A program made the position numbers and the translations under genes. A stretch of 64,000 bases of DNA from assembly GCA_965230415.1 (NCBI GenBank), contig CBDDKZ010000005.1, positions 4,340,001 through 4,404,000 of the forward strand, given 5' to 3'. Under the pieces are notes generated by a model, which searched no databases, was not told the origin of the DNA, and saw nothing but the letters and a program-made list of their open reading frames with translations. Of the stretch, positions 45,589-53,352 are shown piece by piece. The first letter of the stretch is position 1. Each line of letters starts with the position of its first letter. Source of the stretch: CBDDKZ01 sp965230415 (GTDB lineage: Bacteria; Bacteroidota; Bacteroidia; Cytophagales; JAAEPT01).

Positions 45589-46647
45589 ATGAAAAAGTGG
45601 TTGATACGTATAGAGGTCATTTTTTGGATATTAGTTTTGATAGTCACCAAAGTTATTGACGATCGCCTGGCTTCCATTTATTTTGCGGAATTCCTGGTGT
45701 TTTTTTTACTGCTCTTTATTCCGCTGGTTCTTGCTATAAAACTGCTTCGTGGTAAAACAACAACAGCACTTGTTTACTTTGTGCTACTGCTGGTTTATAT
45801 TCCGGAATATGGTATTACCATTGTATTTGGAAATAGACCTGGCGATTCGAAGCCAAAACAAGAAGGTCGTTGCTTAAGTGTTACCACGTTTAATGTGAGC
45901 AATTTTTTACACGCAGCAGATAATTGGAACGATTATTCTTCAAGGTCTGTGATGCATAATTCGCTGAAATTGATGAACTGGATTGTAGAAGATCGTTCTG
46001 ACGTTATATGTTTACAGGAGTATTATACGGATAAAGGATCGGTACTTTTTGATACGGAGAAACTTTTCAAGGAAAAGGGCCGGCCCTATAGCTACATAAC
46101 AGATCCGGATACAAATGCCAACAGGTATAGGCGTACTGTCGCTATTTTTTCAAAATACCCAATTGTGAATGCCGGTGAAATATTTGTCGATGAGAATAAG
46201 TACAATAGAGGTGCATATGCTGATATCTTAAAAGCGGGCGATACCATTAAAATCGTTAATGTTCATCTACATTCAAACGAGTTAGGCTTGGGGTATGGTA
46301 TAAGAAGCGGTATAAAGGCTTATCACTACGGAAACAAAGTGAGGTGGGAGCAAGCTCAGTCAACTATAGCACATTTGCAGCATAGTAACTACCCAACAAT
46401 TCTTTGTGGTGATTTTAATCAAACGATTTATAGCCCTGTAATTTCGTTGTTTAAAGGATCTATGAGTGATGCGTATGAAAAAGCAGGCTTAGGTATAGGC
46501 GGTACAATGAATATTCCTTTTTTGAAGTTATTGCGATTGGATCATCAGTTTGTGAATGACCGTTTAAATGTGGTACGATCGGAGGTAGATAGAAGCATTA
46601 AGTTGTCAGAACACTTTCCGCTTCGTTGTGACTACGAGTTGAAATAA
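45589..46647 (+). CDS. Membrane-anchored endonuclease/exonuclease/phosphatase (EEP) family protein
   Basis: 352 residues. Three membrane segments occupy about 1-90, then an EEP domain to the end. Visible EEP motifs are TTFNVSNFLHA near 100-110, DVICLQEYYTD with the metal-binding Glu near 140, VNVHLHSNELG near 223, CGDFNQTIYSPV near 271-282, LDHQFVND near 318 and SEHFPLRCDY with the catalytic His near 344. This set is complete. The family includes nucleases, sphingomyelinases and inositol phosphatases. With the catalytic part tied to the membrane, a phospholipid or lipid-linked phosphate is a plausible substrate. It converges with siaC, only 7 nt apart. Confidence 0.85.
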   Translation: MKKWLIRIEVIFWILVLIVTKVIDDRLASIYFAEFLVFFLLLFIPLVLAIKLLRGKTTTALVYFVLLLVYIPEYGITIVFGNRPGDSKPKQEGRCLSVTTFNVSNFLHAADNWNDYSSRSVMHNSLKLMNWIVEDRSDVICLQEYYTDKGSVLFDTEKLFKEKGRPYSYITDPDTNANRYRRTVAIFSKYPIVNAGEIFVDENKYNRGAYADILKAGDTIKIVNVHLHSNELGLGYGIRSGIKAYHYGNKVRWEQAQSTIAHLQHSNYPTILCGDFNQTIYSPVISLFKGSMSDAYEKAGLGIGGTMNIPFLKLLRLDHQFVNDRLNVVRSEVDRSIKLSEHFPLRCDYELK

Positions 46648-46654
46648 ATACGTA

Positions 46655-47053
46655 TCAGCTGGCGTCGTCGTCGTTAAAAGGTACTTTGAGAATTTCTAAA
46701 TTCGATTGACTCTCGAAATCTTCTATTTCTTCGAGCATCTCTTCGTCATCGTCATAGTAATGCCATTTTACGGTGACATGGGCTCCTTTATCTACTGCGT
46801 TTTTTAGCGTAGTGATAATTTTAAACAGGAAACGGGAAGAACTGGTATTAAAATAGGTGAGCTTAATGTCTAGTTCCAATGACCCTTTGTCACTTAGGTA
46901 CTCATTTAACCAATCTATAAGAGGACTATAAAACTCTCGAGGGTTTTCGAGGTACGATTCGCCAGAAATATGACAGATTCCTGTTTCCGCATCAAAGTGT
47001 ATGTCAGGAACAAAATACGAATCTTTTGATCCATGTATTCTAATACTTTTCAT
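46655..47053 (-). CDS. siaC: SiaC family regulatory phosphoprotein (DUF1987)
   Basis: 132 residues. The family mark is LTYFNTSSSRFLFKI with the regulatory threonine T70, the site that SiaB phosphorylates in Pseudomonas aeruginosa (T68 there). In that system, unphosphorylated SiaC binds the diguanylate cyclase SiaD and raises cyclic-di-GMP, which favours aggregation. The acidic C-terminus (DDDEEMLEEIEDFES) is typical of the family. It overlaps siaB by one nucleotide (TAATG), so the two are translated together. Neither a SiaA-type phosphatase nor a GGDEF cyclase is in the window, so the output here is unknown. Confidence 0.88.
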   Translation of the reverse strand: MKSIRIHGSKDSYFVPDIHFDAETGICHISGESYLENPREFYSPLIDWLNEYLSDKGSLELDIKLTYFNTSSSRFLFKIITTLKNAVDKGAHVTVKWHYYDDDEEMLEEIEDFESQSNLEILKVPFNDDDAS

Positions 47054-47568
47054 TATTTTTTATCCACTTTAACAGTTAAACTCAAATTGGAGTACCCCTT
47101 TTTTACAGGAGTGATTTCTATTGATAACTTCTTTCTGGAAGTTAAAATTAACGAGATTAAACCAATGTTACTGCCGCCAAACTTACTAGACGGCATTTGC
47201 ATTTGGTTCATCTTATACTGCCTTAACTCTTCATGACTAAGGGAATTAATCATATCAATTCTGGAGTTCACTGCTTCAGCCTCGTTGTTTTTGAGTAAGT
47301 TGGATGCTTTCATATAATAAAACTCACTTTCTTCCCCAATAAGTATGGAACCAACTCGTGACGGATTATTGTTTTGACCAATGTGATCCTCGTTGATCTC
47401 CGAAGAGTAATAGGCCACATTTTGAGCCATTTCAATAAACATCTTATGGAGTTTTCTGGCTATGGATCTAGCTACAGGTAGTTTATTACTGATGTGATCA
47501 GCAATTTCAGCTAAAACATTAGGGGTAAAGGGACCTTTATACGATATGAAAGGGTTTTGTTCTTTCAT
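47053..47568 (-). CDS. siaB: SiaB family protein kinase (DUF6272)
   Basis: 171 residues of a GHKL-like ATPase fold. The N-box-like helix is FIEMAQNVAYYSSE near residues 48-61, and a Gly-rich nucleotide loop is SSKFGGSNIGLISLILTSRK near 125-144. SiaB is a small kinase that phosphorylates SiaC on Thr and opposes the phosphatase SiaA. Here siaB lies directly before siaC with a one-base overlap. The gene has 285 nt of A+T-rich DNA upstream, which should hold the promoter for both. Confidence 0.85.
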   Translation of the reverse strand: MKEQNPFISYKGPFTPNVLAEIADHISNKLPVARSIARKLHKMFIEMAQNVAYYSSEINEDHIGQNNNPSRVGSILIGEESEFYYMKASNLLKNNEAEAVNSRIDMINSLSHEELRQYKMNQMQMPSSKFGGSNIGLISLILTSRKKLSIEITPVKKGYSNLSLTVKVDKK

Positions 47569-47853
47569 TTATTATCCAAGCAGCATAAAATAACCAATTT
47601 CATTATCGCTTATATACGTGTGAATTAAATTCGGGTTTTGGATGCTCTTTTTATGCATACGCGCTTGTTAAGCTAATCTACTAACTTATTCTAATAGAAT
47701 ATTGTACGTGCAAAGGTGATAAAAAACTGATTTTTTACCAATTTTTTTTGTGTTTGGCAAGTTAGTCTTTTTTTCTCTTATTTATAACTGTCTGAACTTA
47801 AGCTGAGAATAAATCAGGTCTTATAAAAAATAATCATTAACTCTGAGGATATA

Positions 47854-48297
47854 TTAGCTCACGCGCGCTCTTAGTATTTTTTCGAGCATATCGTAGTTCT
47901 CCAGCTGAAAATTAATAGCTATTTTGGTTCTTCCACTTATTACATGTAATTCTTTGGAGGTTTTACTTATTTCAGTAATTGCTTCAAATGGAATGTTGAC
48001 GAGGTCCCCGGTGCTATTAATGTATCTAATTGCATCGTCTCTCAGTTCATATCTTGACTTTAGTACTTTTCTAAAAAGTTGTTTTCGCCTTATTATGACT
48101 CCAAAAATTAAGAGTCCGCCCCCAAGCACAAGGGTTCCTAAGTAGAGTTGAACAGTTGTTGAGAGTACTCCGAATTGCTTCAAAAATATATATGAAAGAA
48201 AGAAACAGCCTATAGCTAGTTTGACGATTATTGAAGGTGTACTTTTGTTAACAATCTCTTGTGCTCCGACCGTGCTTATATGAAATTTCCGGATCAT
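47854..48297 (-). CDS. Small membrane protein with a PH-like domain
   Basis: 147 residues. Two membrane segments lie near 25-42 (IIVKLAIGCFFLSYIFL) and 50-70 (LYLGTLVLGGGLLIFGVII), followed by a cytosolic domain of about 75 residues with strand-rich sequence (YELRDDAIRYINSTGDLVNI) like bacterial PH/YcxB-type domains. The function of such proteins is mostly unknown; they often bind membranes or other proteins. It lies 13 nt after the ferredoxin gene on the same strand, so it is probably in the U32-ferredoxin operon. Confidence 0.6.
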   Translation of the reverse strand: MIRKFHISTVGAQEIVNKSTPSIIVKLAIGCFFLSYIFLKQFGVLSTTVQLYLGTLVLGGGLLIFGVIIRRKQLFRKVLKSRYELRDDAIRYINSTGDLVNIPFEAITEISKTSKELHVISGRTKIAINFQLENYDMLEKILRARVS

Positions 48298-48310
48298 AGG
48301 TGATTCTACC

Positions 48311-48538
48311 TTATTTTACAGCTACTTTTATGATGCGTACCGGGCAATTTGCTGCAGCCTTGGCATTTGCCTCGTATTCCTCGTCTCCGACCTGCACTCT
48401 ATAAATGCCTTTTTTTTCCTTGCCACCCACCAGGTTACACCTTCCGTCTTTTTTGGAGATACGCCACCTGTCAGGAGCAGCTTCCACGCAGCCGTTACAC
48501 CCTATGCATTTTATTCTTTGAAATTGTATTTGAATCAC
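48311..48538 (-). CDS. Small 4Fe-4S ferredoxin
   Basis: 75 residues with one cluster motif: CIGCNGC near residues 11-17 and a remote CP (ANCPVRIIKV) near 65. This gives the four Cys of a single 4Fe-4S cluster. The start codon is GTG, which overlaps the stop of the U32 gene as GTGA, so the two are translationally coupled. Such ferredoxins pass single electrons in the cytosol. The overlap argues that the U32 protein is its partner. Confidence 0.85.
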   Translation of the reverse strand: MIQIQFQRIKCIGCNGCVEAAPDRWRISKKDGRCNLVGGKEKKGIYRVQVGDEEYEANAKAAANCPVRIIKVAVK

Positions 48539-49773
48539 GACGCAACAACTTTGTATAGTTTATCAGAAGGACGTATCGTTTCATCTATTGGCATAGAAAA
48601 AACATCCCCTTTTGTAACTGCTTCCACATTATTCAAATCTACACGTAGTTCTTTTACCTCTGCCCGGTAAACACCCGTAGTTGGTCCTGTTACTATGATC
48701 TTATCGCCAGTCTTCAACTGGTTTGATTCGAGTTGAAATTCACCCACTTTGATTTTCTTAAAATATTTGATGCCCCGACCAATAAATATTTTTTTCTCGC
48801 TAGCTTTGGAACCATACGAATCGTTCCATTCACCAATTTTACGTCCTAAGTAATAACCATCCCAAAAACCTCTATTGTAAACTTTAGAAAGAGCTGTCAT
48901 CCAGTCATTAATTTTTCCTTCCGAATAATTATCGTTTTTCAAGGCCTCCAGAGCTTCTCTGTAACACCTTACCGTTGTATCTACATAGTCTGCCGAACGT
49001 CCGCGACCCTCTATTTTTAGTATGGATACACCAGCGTCAATAATCTTGTCGAGGAAGCCGATAGTACAGAGATCTTTGGCACTCATTATGTATTCGTTGT
49101 CAATTTCAAGCTCGGTACCTTCTTCTTTATCTGTTACGATATAACTTTTACGGCAGTTTTGAATACATGCTCCTCTGTTTGCAGAGGCGTTATGTGAGTG
49201 CAGGCTGAGGTAACATTTTCCCGAAACAGCCATGCATAAGGCTCCGTGAGCAAAAATTTCGATTTTCACCAGTTCTCCCGAAGGACCGGTAATATTTCTT
49301 TTTTTGATTTCATCGCATATACTGCGTACCTGCTGAAGACTCAGTTCCCTGGAAAGTACCATTACATCGGCGTAAACGGAGTAAAATTCAACGGTTTCCA
49401 CATTGGTAATGTTGGCCTGAGTCGAAATATGTACTGTTACACCCGTTTTCAGGCAGTAAGCCATAACGGCATGATCAGAGGCTATAATGGCAGAAACACC
49501 ACTTTCTTTGGCCTGATCAACAATAGTTTGCATCAAGCGCATATCATGATCATACAAAATGGTGTTCATCGTGAGGTAAGCCTTGACATTTTTTTCGCGA
49601 CACCTAAGTACAATCTCCTTCAGGTCTTCTGTAGTGAAATTAATAGAAGAGCGCGACCGCATATTTAATTGTTCTATGCCAAAATAAACAGAATTACACC
49701 CAGCATTGAGTGCAGCGCTAAGTGACTCAAATGAGCCAACAGGTGCCATTATCTCTCCTTTTACCGTCCCCAT
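48535..49773 (-). CDS. Peptidase U32 family protein (likely RNA hydroxylation type)
   Basis: 412 residues. U32 marks include APVGSFESLSAALNAGCNSV near 11-30, YLTMNTILYD near 65, and a Cys-bearing core: EIFAHGALCMAVSGKCYLSL near 170-189 and NRGACIQNCRKSY near 196-208, which fits a family Fe-S site. In E. coli, U32 members TrhP and RlhA hydroxylate tRNA or rRNA and need Fe-S assembly and prephenate; others were named collagenase-like. The length is close to TrhP-type proteins. Coupling with a ferredoxin supports a redox role over proteolysis. Which RNA is the target cannot be told. Confidence 0.85.
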   Translation of the reverse strand: MGTVKGEIMAPVGSFESLSAALNAGCNSVYFGIEQLNMRSRSSINFTTEDLKEIVLRCREKNVKAYLTMNTILYDHDMRLMQTIVDQAKESGVSAIIASDHAVMAYCLKTGVTVHISTQANITNVETVEFYSVYADVMVLSRELSLQQVRSICDEIKKRNITGPSGELVKIEIFAHGALCMAVSGKCYLSLHSHNASANRGACIQNCRKSYIVTDKEEGTELEIDNEYIMSAKDLCTIGFLDKIIDAGVSILKIEGRGRSADYVDTTVRCYREALEALKNDNYSEGKINDWMTALSKVYNRGFWDGYYLGRKIGEWNDSYGSKASEKKIFIGRGIKYFKKIKVGEFQLESNQLKTGDKIIVTGPTTGVYRAEVKELRVDLNNVEAVTKGDVFSMPIDETIRPSDKLYKVVAS

Positions 49774-50075
49774 AAGTTCAAACCGAATTCGTGTTGAGCC
49801 ACAAAAATAATAAAAAATTACGGCAATTAATAGAAAGGGGGTAGGAAGGTAAATGCTACCTGCATCAAGTATAACAGGTTTGATTTAAATATTCGTTAAA
49901 AAATAATGCGCTAAAATTGTGTGAATTTAAGCGGAATAAAGGGAGCTTGATTTTAGTTCGTTGAACAAAACTCAACGTTGGTTGGATGTAATAGATTGAC
50001 CGTGGTTTTTTGTATGATATTTCCTTCTTTTTTAATTAGATTTGAGCTTTATTAATCAATTAAATAATTACTATT
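49774..50075. other. Divergent intergenic region upstream of the LipL32-like gene
   Basis: 302 nt between the U32 gene and the LipL32-like gene. It holds the promoter element listed at 50037 and no small gene. A+T-rich throughout. Confidence 0.4.
50037..50044 (+). promoter_or_regulatory. Putative Bacteroidota promoter -7 element (TAGATTTG) of the LipL32-like gene
   Basis: TAGATTTG fits TAnnTTTG. A TTTG lies 24 nt upstream at 50009-50012, a little farther than usual. A start about 7 nt downstream would give a leader of roughly 25 nt before the ATG at 50076. Confidence 0.5.
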
Positions 50076-50768
50076 ATGAGAACCCTATTAAAAACAACAG
50101 CTTTAGTTTTTATAGCTATGTTTGTTTACACGAATGTAAATGCACAAAAATTAGGAAAATTCGGAAGTCTTACCGAAAAACAAATGGGACCTAAAACGGT
50201 TAAAGTGCCTTATACTGATGTAGTAAGCTACTTTGGTTATGCTGCTCCGGGTAATGAAGATGAAGTAAAAGAAGGAAAAAAATTCTACTACATCTATGTT
50301 TGGATTCCTGCTGTAGCCCCTGAATTAGGTGTACGTATGATGTCTCCCGCGCCGTCGTCTTACAAAACAAAAAACAAGATTGAAGCAGCTGACTATGCTT
50401 CGAAAAAAGGTGGGTCTGAGTTCTTTGATACTTATATCACGTTGGAAAGATCTGATATCAAAGAAAAATCAAAAATTTCTGCTGCAGCTGCAAAGAGTGC
50501 AACATGGACTAAATTAGCATCTAACGATGATAGTGGAGAGATGCCGAAGCAACCAAGTGGAAGTTCTTACAACTCTTTATTGAGGTATAAGAGTGTAGCG
50601 AGTAATCCTACAAAAGCGTTGACAGCTGGGTTGTATCGAGTTGGATTCACTACCTACAAAGTAGGAGAGGTTCACGGTACCTTCCTGGCCGAAGTTGCTG
50701 CGCCAATTAAACTTCCTGGTGTGAAAATGGCGAAGTCGGTAGATGAGCTTTTAAAGCTTATCAAGTAA
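50076..50768 (+). CDS. LipL32-family secreted protein without a lipobox
   Basis: 230 residues. The signal peptide ends at NVNA (residue 23) and the protein has no Cys at all, so it is not a lipoprotein. The body matches Leptospira LipL32, recalled from memory, at several blocks: SYFGYAAPG (YYGYVKPG in LipL32), YYIYVWIPAVAPELGVRMMS ([20 protein letters not shown]), FFDTYITLER (WFDTWIRVER), YNSLLRYK, and GLYRVGFTTYKVGEVHGTF (GLYRISFTTYKPGEVKGSF). The Asp cluster that binds calcium in LipL32 is much reduced here (ASNDDSGEM). LipL32 is the most abundant outer-membrane protein of pathogenic Leptospira and its role is debated. Here the gene has its own promoter element and terminator, so it may be strongly expressed. 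Confidence 0.85.
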   Translation: MRTLLKTTALVFIAMFVYTNVNAQKLGKFGSLTEKQMGPKTVKVPYTDVVSYFGYAAPGNEDEVKEGKKFYYIYVWIPAVAPELGVRMMSPAPSSYKTKNKIEAADYASKKGGSEFFDTYITLERSDIKEKSKISAAAAKSATWTKLASNDDSGEMPKQPSGSSYNSLLRYKSVASNPTKALTAGLYRVGFTTYKVGEVHGTFLAEVAAPIKLPGVKMAKSVDELLKLIK

Positions 50769-50787
50769 TAAGTCATTAGAAAAATAC

Positions 50788-50824
50788 GAAAAAGGGGGGG
50801 TCTTTGTAGGCACCCCCTTTTTTT
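50788..50824 (+). terminator. Strong intrinsic terminator of the LipL32-like gene
   Basis: An A-run and GGGGGGG (50794-50800) pair with CCCCC and the T-run at 50813-50824 around a loop with TCTTTGTAGGCA. It lies about 20 nt past the stop. Confidence 0.85.
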
Positions 50825-50902
50825 ATGTAGATTGGTTTCAATAAATATTTTTTAAATTCGTGAATAATAAGCTGTATTTGACTTGAATATAAAGATGTTG
50901 AT

Positions 50903-52858
50903 TTGTCTAAATTGAATAATGAAAAGCGCTTGCTAATCGCCATACTTATAGTGGCGGGCTTACTGAGGTTTTATAATTTTTTGAACATTCCGATTACACA
51001 CGACGGATTTAGTGCCTTACTAAGAACAAACTACCGCTCTTTTTCCGAGGTCATTGAATTTGGTGTAAAACCTGACGTGCACCCAGCAGGAGTTCAAGTG
51101 TTGCTTTATAGTATGGTCAAATGGTTTGGGGATTCAGCCTGGGTTCTTCAATTACCATTTTTGCTAATGGGTATGGCATCTATTTTTCTGGCCTATAATG
51201 TGGCTAAAAAAATGTTCCACGCACAGGTTGGAGTGCTGGTAGCAGTTGTTATGGCGACAAGTGAGTTTACGATTACTTACAGTCAAATTCTTCGCCCTTA
51301 TGCCAGCGGCCTGTTTTTGATTCTGATAGTGGTAAACCTGTTAGTTCTATATATTCGAAAACCAGTGAAATTTTACCAGCCCAAAGCAATTTTTCTAGCG
51401 GTTTTTTTAAGCTTGTGCGCTTATAATCATTATTTTAGCTTGTTAACGGCAGCTCTTCTGGGGGGAGTGTTGATCATCTATTCACCAAAAGAATACCGCT
51501 TACACTCGTTGGGAGTAGGTGTCGTTGCTGTAATACTGTTTTTGCCTCATTTACCAGTTTCTCTCAGGCAAATCGGGGATGATATTAGTGGCTGGGTGTC
51601 TGTTCCAACCCCTTATTTTTGGCTCGATTTTTTGTATTATGTGTGTAATTATTCAGCGATCGTTGCTTTTGTGCTTTTTGCAGTAATGAAGTGGGGATTA
51701 TTGGATGCCGATGTGCCGTTTAAGCTAAGGAAAGAGTGGGTGTTGGTTTTTCTGCTCTTTTTTCTTCCTTATAGTTTTGGCTACTTTTATTCGGTACATG
51801 TGTCTGCCTTGATTCAGAAATCTGCCCTTATTTTTGGTTTCCCATTCCTCATCATGGCCCTGTTTAGCCACGTGCGGTTTAATAATAAAATGGTTTTTAG
51901 TACTGTTATTTTAATTATTGCAGTATTAAACTGTTATGCCTTAATAAAGGAACGCAATTATTATACGAACTTTTACAATTCTATTTACCAACATGCTTCG
52001 CTGGATTATACCGGCAATGTAAACTTAAAGAACGCTAATGTGCCTTTGCTGTTTTATAGTGATAAAGACAAACACATGTTTACTTATTATTGTGAGAAAG
52101 GGATAGAGGATCAGATCAGGTGGTATGATGATATGCGCTCGGCAAAAGATTTACAAGTCTATCTCGACAGTGTGTCTCGTAATAGTGATTCACTGTACTT
52201 TGCTGCTTTTTTTAATATAAGCCCCAATGTGATTTCAAATATTCAACAGTATTACCCGTTTGTTTGTTTCAAAAGAAACTATTACCAGGGACAAACCTAC
52301 CTGTTTGCGAAGAAGCCTAATAAAAGAAATAACGTTAAACTTGTCAGGGAATTTGATGCAACTGATTTTGACTACGATTGGTTAAATGTACATATTTCCA
52401 GACTGACCTTTGTGGACCGGGGAGTACCTACTTTGGAATTAAAAGGAAAAGATGCTTATGGCCCAATTTATAACTTCAAATTATCGCAGGTATTGGAACA
52501 TCCTAATGACCTGATAGAGGTTAGCGCTGTACTAAAAGGGGATAATGAAAAAGAGCAGGGAATGCTTGTGCTGGACCTTGTTGACAGTAAGAGGAAAAGA
52601 GTCTATTTTACAGCTACGCCAATAGCTGAAAATATAGAAAAGAGGGATGAGAACGGTTGGCGTCGGGTGTCCCATGTTTATTCTTTTGCCGACGTTTCGG
52701 ATCAGGAAATAGACTCGCTTTTCGTTGAGTGTACCCTTTGGAATCAGGCAGAGGAATCGTTATACCTGAAGCGTATGGAGGTTAATTACATAGAAGGAAA
52801 TCCTGTTTTGTATTGGGTCGCCGAGAAGGAAGTACCTAAAAGAATGATGAATAATTAA
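50903..52858 (+). CDS. GT-C glycosyltransferase-like membrane protein with a C-terminal soluble domain
   Basis: 651 residues from a TTG start at 50903; no ATG lies near, so a TTG start here or at 50912 is likely. About ten to eleven membrane segments occupy the first 350 residues. GT-C (PMT_2) marks are THDGFSALLRTNY in the first loop, DVHPAGVQVLLYSMV near 55-70, and SQILRPYASGLFLI near 130-143. The C-terminal 300 residues include a soluble, beta-rich domain (IEVSAVLKGDNEKEQGMLVL and following) that could bind the acceptor. It should transfer a sugar from a lipid carrier in the periplasm. It lies downstream of the LipL32-like gene but beyond its terminator. Confidence 0.75.
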   Translation: MSKLNNEKRLLIAILIVAGLLRFYNFLNIPITHDGFSALLRTNYRSFSEVIEFGVKPDVHPAGVQVLLYSMVKWFGDSAWVLQLPFLLMGMASIFLAYNVAKKMFHAQVGVLVAVVMATSEFTITYSQILRPYASGLFLILIVVNLLVLYIRKPVKFYQPKAIFLAVFLSLCAYNHYFSLLTAALLGGVLIIYSPKEYRLHSLGVGVVAVILFLPHLPVSLRQIGDDISGWVSVPTPYFWLDFLYYVCNYSAIVAFVLFAVMKWGLLDADVPFKLRKEWVLVFLLFFLPYSFGYFYSVHVSALIQKSALIFGFPFLIMALFSHVRFNNKMVFSTVILIIAVLNCYALIKERNYYTNFYNSIYQHASLDYTGNVNLKNANVPLLFYSDKDKHMFTYYCEKGIEDQIRWYDDMRSAKDLQVYLDSVSRNSDSLYFAAFFNISPNVISNIQQYYPFVCFKRNYYQGQTYLFAKKPNKRNNVKLVREFDATDFDYDWLNVHISRLTFVDRGVPTLELKGKDAYGPIYNFKLSQVLEHPNDLIEVSAVLKGDNEKEQGMLVLDLVDSKRKRVYFTATPIAENIEKRDENGWRRVSHVYSFADVSDQEIDSLFVECTLWNQAEESLYLKRMEVNYIEGNPVLYWVAEKEVPKRMMNN

Positions 52859-52956
52859 TCGTATTTTTAGATGTAATTTTTGAATAATAAAACCAATATT
52901 TATTGATTTTATAGTCTTTTTTATGATTTAAAATCAACTATAATAGGTTTTATTTT

Positions 52957-52980
52957 TTTAGGTATATTTTTATACTTAAA
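52957..52980. promoter_or_regulatory. Inverted repeat upstream of hipBA (candidate operator 1)
   Basis: TTTAGGTATA (52957-52966) and TATACTTAAA (52971-52980) are inverted copies with one mismatch and a 4-nt spacer. The site lies 72 nt before the hipB start, where an autoregulatory operator or promoter would be expected. Confidence 0.45.
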
Positions 52981-53034
52981 ACAAACTTAATAGCTACTAT
53001 TCTTGTTGTTAAATAAGTATATTGCAATTAAAGA

Positions 53035-53046
53035 CAACTAAAGTTG
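53035..53046. promoter_or_regulatory. Perfect palindrome next to the hipB start (candidate operator 2)
   Basis: CAACTAAAGTTG is a 5-2-5 perfect palindrome ending 5 nt before the ATG at 53052. A repressor bound here would block transcription or initiation. HipB proteins are known to repress their own operon through palindromes. Confidence 0.5.
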
Positions 53047-53051
53047 GTTTT

Positions 53052-53345
53052 ATGAACTGGAGAAGAAAAACCGATAAAGCAGTAATGAAGGAGATAGGTA
53101 AACGCCTTAAAGCTTACCGCATTCAGGCCAGGTATAAACAGAAAGAGCTGGCAGAAAAAGCGGGTATTAGTGTTTATACCTTGCAAAAATTAGAAGGTGG
53201 AGCGCCAACAAATATGGCGACATTTATTCAGGTTTTAAGAGCCTTAGGCGCCCTGGATCGCTTGCCGATGCTACTTCCGGAAGTACAACTGAGTCCCTTG
53301 GATATGATAAGTACCGGGGGGAAAGAAGTAAAAAGAGTGAGGTAA
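53052..53345 (+). CDS. hipB: HipB-like antitoxin (XRE/HTH family)
   Basis: 97 residues from ATG 53052; a TTG 30 nt earlier would run through the palindrome and is less likely. The helix-turn-helix is clear: RLKAYRIQARYKQKELAEKA and GISVYTLQKLEGGAPTN near 17-55. The C-terminal part (PEVQLSPLDMISTGGKEVKR) is short and basic and could reach into HipA, as in other HipB proteins. The toxin gene starts 7 nt after the stop. Confidence 0.85.
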   Translation: MNWRRKTDKAVMKEIGKRLKAYRIQARYKQKELAEKAGISVYTLQKLEGGAPTNMATFIQVLRALGALDRLPMLLPEVQLSPLDMISTGGKEVKRVR

Positions 53346-53352
53346 AAGAGGT

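Noticed and set aside
49246..49668. Plus-strand 140-codon frame inside the U32 gene
   Set aside because: Opposite-strand shadow of a clear U32 protein.
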